Assembly: GCA_013400155.1 (NCBI GenBank)
Contig: VXBM01000276.1
Span: 161,471 to 225,470 of the forward strand
DNA: 64,000 nucleotides
DNA from: Helopsaltes ochotensis
Lineage: Eukaryota > Chordata > Aves > Passeriformes > Locustellidae
Direction of reading: 5' to 3'
The notes under the pieces are model-generated. The model searched no databases and had not been told where the DNA came from. It saw only the letters and a program-made list of their open reading frames with translations. Each line of letters opens with the position of its first letter. Positions within the stretch are counted from its first letter, which is position 1. Shown here piece by piece: positions 12,401 to 24,605 of the stretch. A program made the translations under genes and the position numbers.

Positions 12401-15387
12401 GCTGTCCCTGGAATAGGGCTGATTAGCCTCCTCTCCAGTGTGCATCACCCAAACAGCCACTAATCACACTTTATCCCAACTGTGTGCCTCTTGCTGAGGC
12501 TGCAGGGAATTAGGCTGGAATTGTGCAGTTAATTACACAAACTTGGGGCAGCCAAACTCCAGAGGCTTCTGTCAGGCCCTCTGCCCAGCTGGAGGGGTTG
12601 TTCCTCTGGTGGCTTGGAGTAAATGAATGTGCTGCTGAACTCTGGGTGTGATGTGAGCCCAGCACTTCCCTCTGCCTGGATCTCCGCGTGTCCCTGCCCT
12701 GCCCTGGAGCATCCATGAGAGGTGCAAAGTGGAGCCAGCACCTTCCTCTCCATTCCCATCTACTCTTGCATGCACACCAAGGATGACAAGGGCTTTTCTT
12801 TGCATACAGGTGGAGAAAGGAGAAAAAAATCAATCATGATTCAAGTGAAAAATCTGTGAACCAGGGTGCTTGTTCCTTCTCCAGTGTTCCTCCCCACAGG
12901 AATGGGCATGAGCCTCGTCTCTCTGCCCTCCCTCCCCAGGTCTGTTCCCTGCCAGCAGTCACAGACACCCCACCAGGAGCCTCTTCAGCTGATAACTCCC
13001 CTCAGGCTTGTGGGAAGGACAGATAAGAACTTCCACTTTAGCTCTCTTCCCTCCAGATTTGAGAGACACGTTGGTATTTTGTGTTGAGCATAAGGCAGAG
13101 CCAGTCCAGCTCTGCAGTGGGACAGAGATGCAGGAGGGGAAGGCAGCAGGCTGAAGGGGACTCCTGTGAAAGGAGACAGGAGAAGGCAGAGCTGGGGCAG
13201 GCCTGTGGCATCCCGCAGTCTGTCCTGGCATGGGATTGCTTGATCTTTAAGGGCTGTTGTCAGATATTCCAAGCAGCAATATTTGTCACCTTTTTTGGGC
13301 TGTCCATCCAGCAGTTCATGATGTGGTGAGAAGAGAGCAGCTACACTCCAGGGAATGTGAGAGATCCTCCCTGGAACTCCTCTCGTGCCCCATGCAGTAA
13401 CATTGCTGGACATGAGGTACAAGCACACCAGGATGGTGCTGCTCATGCACAGACTTTTTGCCCCTCTCCTTTTCCTCTTCAAGGTCGTTTGAGCAACTGG
13501 CAGGGAAAGAAGAGCACAGCCCATTTTGGGAAGATGGAAAAAACCCCTTCAGTTCCATCCTGGCTGGCTGTGAGTGCTGGGAATGCAGGCAGTGAGGTCT
13601 GGAGCCAGGCTGGAACATGTTCCTCTGGCCTTTAGCCTCTCCTTCGTCCCCTCCCTGAGCCACAGCACGCGGCAAACTCCTCCAGGAGCCCCTGCCTTTG
13701 GAAGGAGCCTTATCTCCGAGCGCTCTCCCCTTATCTGCAGCCTTCAGCCTGGCCGTGCTGCACCGAGCGCTGACTGGGGACCTGCAGCTGCTGGCAGCAG
13801 CTCCCATCTGCTGCTGGGAACTGGGAGCTCGCTGGACCCTGCTCCCAGCCCGCGTGCAGCTGCACAGCCAGGGCAGAGGGATCCCTGCTGCTTTTGGAGC
13901 TTCGCCAGCACTGCTGGTGCACGTCCCTCTGGGTGTCAGGGACATCACAGAGCACAGAGCTCTGACACCTGAGCAGGTCACAGCCTGCACAGCCAGAGGA
14001 ACGTGTTCCAGCCTGGAACACGCCTCCTGCACCCTCCTGCTCCCGGGTGCCCCCGGCAGGAGCACACCCTGGCAGGGAGCTCCCGTGGGTGACAGAGCTG
14101 GAGGGCTCTGAGGAGCAGTTCCCCAGGATGGGCTGCTCCTCCAGCCTCCCCTTCCCGCCTCTGCAGGCTCCTCAGGCAGAGGGGAAGAGCTGCAGAGCCC
14201 AGCAGTTGATCCTGATCAGCTAATGTGGGATTGGGAAGGGAGAGGAACCGGTGCTACAATCAGTGAAGCAGTGCCTGTTTTGATTAGCCAGCAATTTTTC
14301 TGGTCATTTGGAGAACAAAATTTGCCTGCCTGTGCTCCCTCGTGCTCCCTCCTTCCTGGGGGAGACATGAGCTGTTGGACACCACCCCAGAACTCCCTCT
14401 GCTGTTTGGGAAGTGGGGAGAAGCTGTTCCGTGGGACGAGGCTGTTTCCCCAGCGATTGAAGTGGAAAGCCAAGCTCAGAGGGCTGGAGAATATTTTATC
14501 CCAGCCAAGGCATTTCCTCAGCAGGAGGGCTGGACATCAGCACCCCACACAGGGGCTTCTTCCCGCTGCCATCTCTGGTTTGCAGCTGCTGCAGGGCTCG
14601 CTGTGCCTCCCAGCCAACAGCCAGCCCCTTGCCTGAGGCTGCCGTGCTCTGTGGAGCCGGGAAGGTGGGAGGGCTGCACCCCTGTGCCAGCTTAATTGAC
14701 AGTTGGCACGGAGCAGGGGATGTGCTGATGGATGGGAGGCAGCTGCCAGCTTCAGATGCCAGCGCTGGCATCAGAGAAGTGACAGCACTCGGGGCCAGGA
14801 ACAAGCGGGGACAGAGCCCGGGACAGCCCCTGGGAGCGGGTGGTGCCTGACTCCCGCTGGAAGCCGGGGGATGTGGCAGCCCCGGTGGCTGCCTGCGGGG
14901 TGACCCTGCAAGGGCAGCATTGGCCAAGTCCTTGGAGCCTCCTGAGAGAGGGACAGCAAAGCTGTGCCCTCCCCTCCTTCCTGCTGGCAGCGCTGGGAGC
15001 CAGGTGTCCCCACAGCAGGGACACGGCCGCCGCTGCTCGGGATGGCCAGCAGAGATCCTGCTGCTTCCTGGAGCCGCGGGCACTGCTGAGAGCAGGACAT
15101 CCTGCCTGCTGAGGGGCTGAGCCCTCACACAGCCCTGCTGGCCCTGCTGCAGGGGACAGCACGCACTGGCCACCCTCAGCTGCGTGCTGGCCCAGCCTGT
15201 CACTGCTGGCCTTCCCTTGGTGGCTTTGCCAGGTCACCTTGGCTGCACTGGGTCACAGCCAGGACGTGCTGGGTTGGGCAGATCCAGGTGCAGCCACAGC
15301 TGCGCACAGTGCTCCCCATCAGCCCTGATTCCTGATGCCCTAAATGTGTGGGCTCCTGCCTTTCCTTTAGCAAGGTGATGCTGCTTC

Positions 15388-15540
15388 TCATAGAATCAGG
15401 GAATTCAGACTGGTTTGGGTCAGAAGGGACCTTAAAGCCCATCCACTGCCACTCCCTGCCAAGGGCAGGGGCACCTCCCACTGTCCAGGCTGCTCCAAGT
15501 CCCATCCAACCTGGCCTTGGGCACTGCCAGGGATGGGGCA
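15388..15540 (-). mobile_element. CR1 LINE 3' end, truncated
   Basis: The fragment starts with TCATAGAATCAGGGAATTC, the reverse complement of the ATTCTATG-type CR1 terminus. It continues with TGGTTTGGGTCAGAAGGGACC, a CCATCC block, GGGCAGGGGCACCTCCCACT, and CATCCAACCTGGCCTTGGGC up to GGGATGGGG. This is the canonical order of the CR1 3' UTR in antisense to HCN4. It is severely 5'-truncated, as most CR1 copies are. Confidence 0.88.
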
Positions 15541-17003
15541 AAGACCATTCCAGTCAGTTTTTTCCCTTGAGGTTCAGTTTAGGGTTTTCTCTGATTGTGT
15601 CCTAATACATTCTGCTCCTTCACCTCATCCTTCATGTTCCTCAGCACTTCCCTCCTCTCGTCCCTTTCACCATCCAGCAGATCTGAAGGAGAGACAATCA
15701 CCAAATTCTTTTTCTTGTCAGAAGTCCACAATATCCTCTATGATATCTGGAGCACAGCTGGAATCCATAATGAAATCCTGATGTTCAGATCTCTTGTCTC
15801 TGTGCTAGGGAGTTACAAAGCTCAGCTTCAAACACCAATCACTCATGAAACAGTTGAACACCACTTCAGTCCTTCCAGAGCTTGAGGTTCCTGGTGGTTT
15901 AAGGAGATCCAGACTAATAACTGGGATATCAGACAATTGTTCCTGACTCCATTTGCAGTCTTCCCATTGGGGGCTGTGCAATTTCATCCCTCAGATTATT
16001 TCGTTTACTGCCCTTGGGAGTGCCCACACCTATCCATGTGGTTCTGAGCAAATTCCCTGGAGGAAGTCACCAGTTCCTAGGTGGTCATGAAGAGAAACTT
16101 CACTGAATTCCCAGGTCTCACCCACCATGGACACTAAACTCTGGAATATGATGGTGCTGTGAATCCAGGTTTAGTGGAAGGAGGCAAACTCTTACATTCT
16201 GTGAGATTTCAAGGGTATGGGACACAGACCTGGCATCTCAGGGTTCTGAGCCCCGAACTGTCAGGGCAGACTCCCATCTGAGGTCTCCCATCCAGGTCTG
16301 GAAATCCGAGGAGATCAAGTTTAGCGCCCTGCATTTTCCTCACCTCATGCTCAGTTTAACCTTGGTTTTTTGATGTTCAGAGCCTTCACAGGCTGCTGAG
16401 AAACCCTGGAGTTCTGGCTTTTGGAACACCCAACTTACCCCATGTTGCTCTGGCAGAACTCCAACCCTGGTTCCCTTTGTGGAGGGGAGAGCACCAGAAG
16501 TACAAAGGAAGAACTTGGTGGTGTTGTTTGAAATAGGAAATCGTTGAGTGCCAAAGCTTTCCCAGAGGGGTATTTAACATTGCCTAGGAGGTGTCCCTTG
16601 TGCCCTGCTGGTTCCCTTGCCTTATCCCATGCACCCTATGCAGCTGCTCCCATTTCTTGCCCTTCCAAAGCTTTCCGGGGTCAGGGATTCATTCATAACC
16701 ATCTGACACTGAATTATAATTCCACCTTGGCTTGGAAGTGCTCTTGGAAAAGGCATCCCTTATAGGAAATGCAAAGCACTGGAGCACTGCACTGGTGCCT
16801 TCTCCATCCCTCTTCCAGCAGGGCTTGCTCTCAAGGGCACAGATCCAGCCCAGCTGCAGTGTGACCACTCCAGTAGGGCTTTTCTGGGGAGAAAAGGCAG
16901 TGTCAGCCTTCCTCAATTCCTGCTGTGGGTCTGAACCTCTACTGGAGTCCCAGCCTGTGTGGGATCTGCACTGTGTCAGTAAAACCCAGACGTGGAGCAG
17001 CCT

Positions 17004-17095
17004 TCATGGAATTGTGGAATCACAGAATGCTTGGGTTGGACGGGACCTTAAAGATCATGCAGTTCCAACCGCCTCCCACGGGCAGGACACCTGCA
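17004..17095 (-). mobile_element. CR1 LINE 3' end, short fragment
   Basis: TCATGGAATTGTGGAATCAC is followed by AGAATGCTTGGGTTGGAC, GGGACCTTAAAGATCATGCA, GTTCCAACC and a GGGCAGGACACC block. This is the reverse-complement signature of the CR1 3' terminus. Only the last 90 bp or so are present. Confidence 0.85.
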
Positions 17096-17170
17096 CCCCC
17101 ATGGTGAATGGGCTGAGTGCTTTCCTTAACACAGGTCTGGAGAGGTCAGCACTGAGGCTGACAGCAGTCA

Positions 17171-17320
17171 GGAGCGATTCCCTGAGACCCTGAGCCCTCC
17201 CAACTCCACTGCTGCAGCCAGGAGCGATTCCCTGAGACTCTGAGCCCTCCCAACTCCACTGCTGCAGCCAGGAGCGATTCCCTGAGACTCTGAGCCCTCC
17301 CAACTCCAGTGCTGCTGCTG
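17171..17320. repeat. 50-bp tandem repeat, three copies
   Basis: Units start with GGAGCGATTCCCTGAGAC at 17171, 17221 and 17271, exactly 50 bp apart, and end CCACTGCTGCAGCCA. The first two differ by about one base; the third diverges at its end into a GCTGCTGCTG run. The near identity points to a recent duplication. Confidence 0.95.
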
Positions 17321-17919
17321 TGATCCAGTGCTGCAGCCCGTGCCAGGGCTGGAGCAGGGTGTGCTCCACATCCCCAGGGCTCAGTGGAGCCTGTGCTGCG
17401 TTGCAGGGCAGATGCAGCCGTGTGAGCACAGCCTGGAGGCCCTGGAATGTCTGTGAATGAGCCCCCAGAGGTGCTGAGAGGGGAGGCTGGCCTGGGGGTG
17501 TAAGGAATGATCAGTGCTTCCATCCTTGGGGACTTCATTCCCCCTGCTCATTTCTCAGTACTGCTACCATCATTTTTTTTCTTTTTCTGATGGGGGCAGA
17601 GTTTCCTGCTGCTGGCCTGGGGGTTCACAGCAGTGAGGTGTCATTAAATCAGCTTGAAGCTGGAGAATGATCCCGATCAGAGAGGGCAAGGCAGGACAGG
17701 TGCAGCGAGCAGGTTTTGAATTCCCACAGGACTGAGTTTCCTTTAAACTGAACAAGAACCAAGCAGAGTAAACACGAGTACACAAAGCAGCTCCATTTGT
17801 GTTTTGTAGTGGAGCTTCTCTATAGAAGCTGCTTCTCTGTAACTTCTTCCCTTTTGCTCCTCTGCTGGAGGGGATGAAAAGAGAACAGGGATTGAGGGAG
17901 CACAGGGTGGAGACAGGCA

Positions 17920-17968
17920 CTAAAAATAATATAAATGGCTATTGTAGGTTACCTGAGTCTAAAAATAT
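17920..17968 (+). promoter_or_regulatory. Two MEF2-type sites (candidate muscle enhancer)
   Basis: CTAAAAATAA (17920-17929) fits the MEF2 consensus YTAWWWWTAR at all ten positions, and CTAAAAATAT (17959-17968) fits at nine. They sit 39 bp apart, on the same strand, in an AT-rich unique block of intron 2. MEF2-dependent control of mammalian Hcn4 has been reported for an intronic enhancer. Whether this bird site is functional or homologous is unknown. Confidence 0.25.
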
Positions 17969-18264
17969 TCCAATTTTAGTTACTTGGGCTACTTCTACAC
18001 CAGAGAGTAAAGCAAATTCAAGAAATTTGATGAGAACAACCTGGAAGAAAGGAAAAGCTTGGCATTCTTTCCTTTAAAGAAAAGAGATAAAAAGAAAAAA
18101 ACCCCAAACCTGTAAAGTAATAAGTCAGCTAGAAAAAGATGAGTTCTGTATTAATTTTTCCTGCTATATTCAGCAAAGATAGAGGCAGCCAACAAAACTG
18201 AAAAGGCAGCAAATTCCAAAAGCAGTCCGGGAAATGCTCCTTGAGACAGCAGCTATTCAGCCAT

Positions 18265-18336
18265 GGGAGCTCCTTCCAGGGGCACTTTGGGGGTTCCTGG
18301 GAGCTCCTTTTGGGGGCACTTTGGGAGTTCCTGGGA
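18265..18336. repeat. 34-bp direct repeat, two copies
   Basis: GGGAGCTCCTT...GGGGCACTTTGGG..GTTCCT occurs at 18265 and again at 18299, with a few differences. It is a simple tandem duplication in intron 2. Confidence 0.85.
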
Positions 18337-18800
18337 GGTATCAGGGCTATCACATAGACAAAAGAAATCATTCCATGGCTGCTCTTGGTGAGGGGGGTCA
18401 GGCCAGGAGAGGAGTGAATCAGGACCCCATTCCCAGCAGGATTAAAGGGAAAACTTCAAGAGATGCAGCAGCAAAGGCATTTTTGAAGGCAAATAGCAAA
18501 GCTTGGGTGGAAGCAAGCAGCTTTATTGCAGTAATTCTGTCCCACAATGTGCTTTTTGGACAGAAACACCAATGAAACGCTTTCTGCTCACGTGGTGCAG
18601 CCAGAAGAGGTTTGATCAGACTTCATTCCCCTTTGTGGGAACATCTTGCCCTGCTCTGCTGGTGGCTGGGTCTGTTCCAGCACGCACAGACGTGCTAGAG
18701 AATTCCTTTTTCTGTTGGGGAAAAGGATCAAACCTGCCTGTGGAAGGGTGTGGCCTTTCCAAAGCACTTCCTGCAGCTTGGGCTTTTGGGGTGGTGGGGG

Positions 18801-19131
18801 GCTGTAGGTTTGGGATGGAGCTGTAAGCTTGGGATGGAGCTGTAGGATTGGGATGGAGCTGGAGGATTGGGATGGAGCTGTAGGTTTGGGATGGAGCTAT
18901 GGGTTTGGGATGGAGCTGTGGGTTTGAGAGGGAGCTGTGGGATTGTGATGGAGCTGTGGGATTGTGATGGAGCTGTAGGTTTGCGATGGAGCTGTGGGTT
19001 TGGGATGGAACTGTAGGTTTGTGATGGAGCTATGGGTTTGGGATGGAGCTGTGGGTTTGGGATGGAGCTGTGGGTTTAGGATGAATCTGTAGGATTGGGA
19101 TGGAGCTCTAGGTTCAGGATGGAGCTCTAGG
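18801..19131. repeat. 19-bp minisatellite, about 17 copies
   Basis: The unit GCTGTAGGTTTGGGATGGA is repeated for about 330 bp with scattered substitutions (GGATTG, GTGATG, GGGTTT variants). It has no coding meaning: on the minus strand it creates a spurious repetitive frame. Confidence 0.95.
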
Positions 19132-20141
19132 CTTACTACAAGAACAGGGTGGCCCAGCTGGAAGATGAGCTCAAGGACAGAAATCCCAGGCATTTGGAGG
19201 AGGCTCTGTCCCCTCCCAGTCCCAGCTGCAGACACAGGGATGGTTCATAACTCCTGAACCCTGCCTGACCCTACAAGGGTCACCTACCCCTGCCCAGCTG
19301 TTATTCTGCTGTTTCTGTGATTGCTGGTGTGTTACACCCCTCAAAGAGCTGTGCACATCTCCTCCTTTTCCCTGGCTGTGGCTCCTGGGATTCTTGCCCT
19401 GATAGCTGTCATCAGGCAGCATTTCCTGTTGGATTTCTAATTAAAATGGCAGCCTTTGGGGAATCTCTTCCTGCCCAGCATATATTAATGGAGGGGTGAG
19501 AATATTTTAGGTAGAGTTTAAATACTGCTTTTCAATGTCTTTGTTCTGCCCGAGTACATTTTTTATATAATCTATGAAATCTATGTACAACCACAGCAGG
19601 AATTAATCCCTCATACTTTCATAAATATCATCTAGGCTGCTTCTTAGTTAAAAACCAGTTTTTCCCTGCCCTAGATTTTTCAAGGAAATAAAGAATTCAC
19701 TCAGCACTTCCCCTTTGGCTCTCCTGCTGGGATTGGAGCAGCCTCGGGTGTGCATCCCAAGGTTATGGGGGGTGCAGCTTCTCAGGATTCACTTTCCCGG
19801 AGCTGTGCCCGTGGGATTTGTCCCCTCTCAGGTGCAGAAGGAAAAGGTTGCATTGCTGTTGTTGCCCCAGCAGAGTGAGAGGACATTTGTGTCCCTGCCA
19901 CTCGTCCTGGGCCACCTGTGACATCGCATTAAAATATATTTGTGTCAGTCCGGACAGGGAAATTGTCCCTGCTGAGGTCCCCAGAGATGATTCAGTCCTT
20001 GCTGGGTGTTCTCACGCCGGTCTCTGGCAGAGCAATTCGGGAAAATCCCAGCACTGACAAAGCCATTGGAGTTTGTGCACCCTGTGCCTGGCACAGCTCC
20101 TCCCAGTCCCTCCAGGGCTGCAGCCAAGGATTCTGTCCCCG

Positions 20142-20200
20142 GGTGGGAAGTGCCCCAGTCCTTTCCCTGGGGTGGGAAGTGCCCCAGTCCTTTCTTTGCC
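20142..20200. repeat. 29-bp direct repeat, two copies
   Basis: GGTGGGAAGTGCCCCAGTCC followed by TTTC occurs at 20142 and 20171. It is a short tandem duplication in intron 2. Confidence 0.85.
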
Positions 20201-21524
20201 CCCTCTGGAATGCAGGAGAAGCAAAGAGTGCCCGGAGTGGATCCTCCTGCAGGCGAGGGCTCAGCCCCGGTGACAGCCAGGCCTCGGTGCTGAGCATCCT
20301 CTGCGCCCCTGAGCTGTGCCCACACCCTGCCCGTGCCACAGGAAACATTCCCAGCTCCAGGCCTGCCAGGAGCTTCCTCCCTGCATCTTCAGCCCCTGAC
20401 AGCAGCCCAGGAGCCCGGGCTGGAAGTTGTGCCTGGTTGCCGTGGCTGTAATGGAATTAAAGCGTAGATTGAGTTAGGTGAGAGCGCTCAGCGTCCCTGC
20501 AGAGCACGGAGCATCCTGGCAGGCTGTGCCAGGCTGGAGCAGCCACAGGTCCTGCTTTGGGACAGAAAATGATCCAGTATGACCCCAGGGCTGTGCCAGG
20601 GCCTCACCTGCCTGCGCTGCCCCTGCTGTGCCCGGCAGAGAGAGCCTTTCACAGACAAACAGGCACGTGCTCCTTTGGGGAGTGCAGTTTGGGCTCTCCT
20701 CTTCCCCTGTGCTCCTACAGAAACCCAAAGTGGCTTAGCAGAGGGATAACAAGTGCCTGCTTTGCTGTCTTGATTGAAATGCAGGTGGCATTAAAGAAAT
20801 AATGTTAATTGATCAAGAGCAAACTGCAGGGGTTCTTTGGTTCTTCAGCAAGTTTGCAGTTCCAGGGCGGGACCTAATAAGTTCATATGCAGTCTCAGCT
20901 GTTAATCATATGGATCCCCAGGGATCAAGCTTGGATTTTAAAAAAGCTGTTGTGAATTTTAAACAAAAAAATTCAGGTGGGACTGAAAGGAATAAGAAAA
21001 CAAAGGTCACTGCTGATTTCTTTCTGAAATTGGGAAGGAGAGCTGTTCTACAGGCAGTCAGAATTTTGAGAAGACAATTCCCTTTCTCATTTAGGAGTCT
21101 GTTCTCTTGATGTGATTGTGTCTCTGCCATGTCCTGGTGGTGTGTTTATGGATACAAACAGAGCTGGCAGTCCCTGGTTCCCAGGTCAGGCTCTGGCAGG
21201 GGACAGGGAGGCACCTGTGGCACACCAGACCTGCATTGAATCCGCGCTCAAATGCTGCAGAGGGAGCATCAGACGAGCTCCAAGACAACATCTCTAAAAC
21301 AAGAAGTGATTTCATTTACTGCTGTTGAACTTCTACCTCCTAATCAGGGACCTGCAGTCTGTGCTGAAGCTGTCACTTTGTGGGAGTCAAACAGCTTCCA
21401 AAGAGCCACGGCAGTGCCCTGCTTTGGGAGCTGGGAGGAAAAGGGTTGGGATCCCCTTCCTTGGCACGGCTGGGAACAGGTCCAGGGGCAAGGCTGGCAA
21501 TGCCCTGGGCTCTGGCACTGCCAG

Positions 21525-21650
21525 AGCCTCTCAGAAGGACTACAATTCCCAAAGATGCAGATAAGAGCCCCCAGAGATTAGAGGCAGCCTCATCAGGTAA
21601 GAGATCTAATTCCCCTTGAGAAAGAGACACACAATGTATTTACAGCTCTG
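21525..21650 (+). repeat. 126-bp direct duplication, copy 1
   Basis: The segment from AGCCTCTCAGAAGGAC to TTTACAGCTCTG is repeated at 22175-22300, offset exactly 650 bp, with four mismatches and no indels (about 97% identity by eye). Adjacent GGCAAGGC...CACTGCCCTGGGCTCTGG units around 21480-21720 are also partly duplicated. It matches no mobile element I recognise. Confidence 0.93.
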
Positions 21651-22174
21651 GCACTGCCTGGGAAGGGGCAAGGCGGGCACTGCCCTGGGCTCTGGCACTG
21701 CCCTGGGCTCTGGCTCTGCCTGAGCACTGCTGCCAGCAATGTTTGCTGGGTGCTGCCTGGGAGCTCAGTGCATTCCAGGCTGTTTTCCCACTCAGCCTGC
21801 GCAGGTTTTGCTCAGAGCACGGCTGGGCCCTCCTGGCAGAGGCTGCAGCCTCACCCCCAGCCCCGGGGTCAGGCATCCATCACCTGCCCATGCTGCTGTT
21901 CCAGGGGCAATCCTGACCCTGGCACCACCCTGCACCTCGCAGTGCCCCCTCTGGAGCCACTTCCAGGCCTCAGGCCCCAGTTTACAACCACTTGCGTGCC
22001 TTGTCCCTTTCTCAGGGATTTAAACTTCCTTTCCCCTCAGCATCCCAGATATTCCTTTCCCTGGGCACATCTATGTATAGCTCCTGAGCAAGGCAGACCT
22101 TTTGTCTGATGACTGTGGTCATTCTTAAACGTCCAAAAAAGCCCGTGACCTATTTCCAGCAGTGATTCATTGCA

Positions 22175-22300
22175 AGCCTCTCAGAAGGACTACAATCCCC
22201 AAAGATGCAGATAAGAGCCCCCAGAGATTAGAGGCAGCCTCAGCAGGTAAGAGATCTAATTCCCCTTGAGAAAGAGACACCCAACGTATTTACAGCTCTG
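22175..22300 (+). repeat. 126-bp direct duplication, copy 2
   Basis: This is the second copy of the segment at 21525-21650. The differences are T/C early in the unit, T/G in CA(T/G)CAGG, and A/C and T/C near the end. The flanks outside the unit differ, which defines the duplicated block. Confidence 0.93.
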
Positions 22301-24309
22301 TAAATTGTTTTCCTTCCCTTTTCTAAAGGCAGTTAACTGTACTGAAAGATCCTGTGGGAAAACCTGAGCTGGGGGTGTGTGGGAACACAAACCCCATGGA
22401 AAAGCAAAGGAGAGCTTCCTCCAAAGTCACAGAGCTTCTGGAAAGAGCCCTGGCCCCAGTGCTTGTGTTTCTGTTCCTGGAGGTGACAGTGCCACCAGCT
22501 CCTGCCGCTGCTGTCTCACACCCAGGGCAGTCTCACACTCGGTTCCGTGTGGCACAACCCAACCCCATATGTTTTGTCCTGGAGGTTTAAAGGGAAGCGT
22601 GCAGGAAAGACAGTCGTTTGAGTTGTGCTAGAAAATATTTTTAAAAGTCTGTGTCACGTTGCCGTGGTGACAAAAGTTCTTAAAATGATGAAGATTAAAG
22701 TCTAGGCTGGGAATGGTGGCATGGGGAGAGGAAGGGGGGCTGCTGTCATGACAACCTCAACTCCGAGAGTGCAAGAGGCAAAACACACGGTGGTGGCAGG
22801 ATCTTTGGGGTTTATATATATCCATAAACATCTGCCAGCTATGCCAGCCTTCTCAGTGCTAATTAGTCCTGCTATTTCACCTTTCTCTGCTGTAAATATT
22901 TTCCAGTAGACACACGTCTCGGAGGGAGAAGGCAAGAAAATACCGTTTCCCCCCTTCCCTTTTGCACAAGCTTTCTGCTGTTCTTTGTCCCTGTTCCCTG
23001 AGCTCCTGCCTGGGGAAGAACTTGCAGTGGCCAGGAGCAAGCTGCCTGGGAAGACTGAAATCCTCATCTGAGGAGGTGGGGACTTGCACGGTCCCTCACA
23101 GAGCTTTCCAGCCCCGGGCTGTGGCAGGAGCACTGCCTGTGGTGCCCTGAGGCACCTCCTTGGGCCTGGCTCCCCCACAGTCCATGAGCAGGAGATCAGA
23201 GCTGCCAGCCCCACGTTTGGCTGAAAACTTTGCCCTCAGCTCCCAGTGCAAGAGGCTTTTCCCTGTTCTGTGCCCTCTCGGCCCCTCTGGAATAGCGGAG
23301 CTGGGCTGTTCCTTGGAGATTTGGAACACAGCAGATGAATGTCAGCACAGCCCCCCGAGACTTGCACGGGGAAAGTGCCACGGCAGCACAAAGGATTGTT
23401 GTATTTGGAGTGTAAAATGTGCTGGGCTATCTCTGCTAACACCTGGGGCTGGAGCAGCACACGGCCCAGGCCCTTCCCCCGGTGAATCACAGCCCTGACT
23501 CAAGGCAGCATCAGCAACTCTGCTGACATTGCTTATGTCACTCGGTGCAAAGCAAGCAGAAAAAGAGAATCAACCCCAAACTCTTGCCTTCATCTAAAAC
23601 TTGATCTGGTGGCTCTGGCCGCGGGTGCTGGCGCAGCAGGAAGCTGCAGCGTGCACACAGCCTGCAGGTGTGGCTGTGCTGCACGCCCGGCCCGGCCCCT
23701 CTGCCGCTGCTGCCCCCAGCCCTGGCCCGGACAGCCGGGTCCCAGCTCCCTGCTCCTGCCGGCCACGCTGGCATGGGCACAGCCCACAGCTGTCTGAGCC
23801 AGCTCCTGCCGAAGAGATCCCGCTTCCCGAGGTGTCCATAAACCCAGCTGTGTTCCTTGACGTGATTCTTCTTCTTCTGCCCCAGCTCAGCCTGTTTGCA
23901 GCAACAGTTAACTTGGAAATTTGGAGTTTCTGTCTTTGTATAATTTAGTAGCTAGAAAAGCATTTTGTCCATTATTCCAAAGAAAAAATTTGTAAAAATG
24001 TGTCCATTCTTCCTAAAGACCAAAACCTGAGGAGTTGCTGAGGACAAGAAGCCTCTTGGAGTCAAACTGGATTATATTTTGATGTAGCTGAAGCCTGAGA
24101 TTACTGGGAGAATAAAGAGGAAGTTGGGGAGGGTGAGGAAGAAGCAAGGAGCGGGGAATGATGCATGTCCCAGAGCAGCATCAGGAGAGGGAAAGGACCG
24201 GCTGAGATGTTGCTTTGCCTTGCTGAAACACTGAGTGTGCCAGTGGGGTGGGTTCACTCCACAGGTGGAATTCCTGGGGGAGCTGCCCTTTCCCTGCCAG
24301 CCCTGATTG

Positions 24310-24605
24310 CTCTGTGTGCTCAGAGTGGCTCAGGGCTGCTCTGTATGCCTGGCTCTGTGTGTCTGCCTGTGCTCAGGGCTGCTCTGGGTGCCCTGCCTGT
24401 GCTCAGGGCTGCTCTGGGTGCCCTGCCTGTGCTCAGGGCTGCTCTGGGTGCCCTGCCNTCTGGGTGCCCTGCCTGTGCTCAGGGCTGCTCTGGGTGCCCT
24501 GCCTGTGCTCAGGGATGGCTCTGGGTGCCCTGCCTGTGCTCAGGGCTGCTCTGTGTGTCTGCCTGTGCTCAGGGCTGCTCTGTGTACTCGGCCATGCTCA
24601 GGGCT
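24310..24605. repeat. 30-bp minisatellite with a single N
   Basis: The unit CTGCTCTGGGTGCCCTGCCT followed by GTGCTCAGGG repeats about eight times, with degenerate units at both edges. One N at 24458 replaces about half a unit, indicating a collapsed or joined repeat. Frames through it (24165-24749 and others) are artefacts of the multiple-of-three unit. Confidence 0.93.

Noticed and set aside
18897..19235. Minus-strand frame with a repeated peptide resembling a low-complexity secreted repeat
   Set aside because: It is a translation of the 19-bp minisatellite; 19 is not a multiple of three and the frame stays open only because the unit has no stops.
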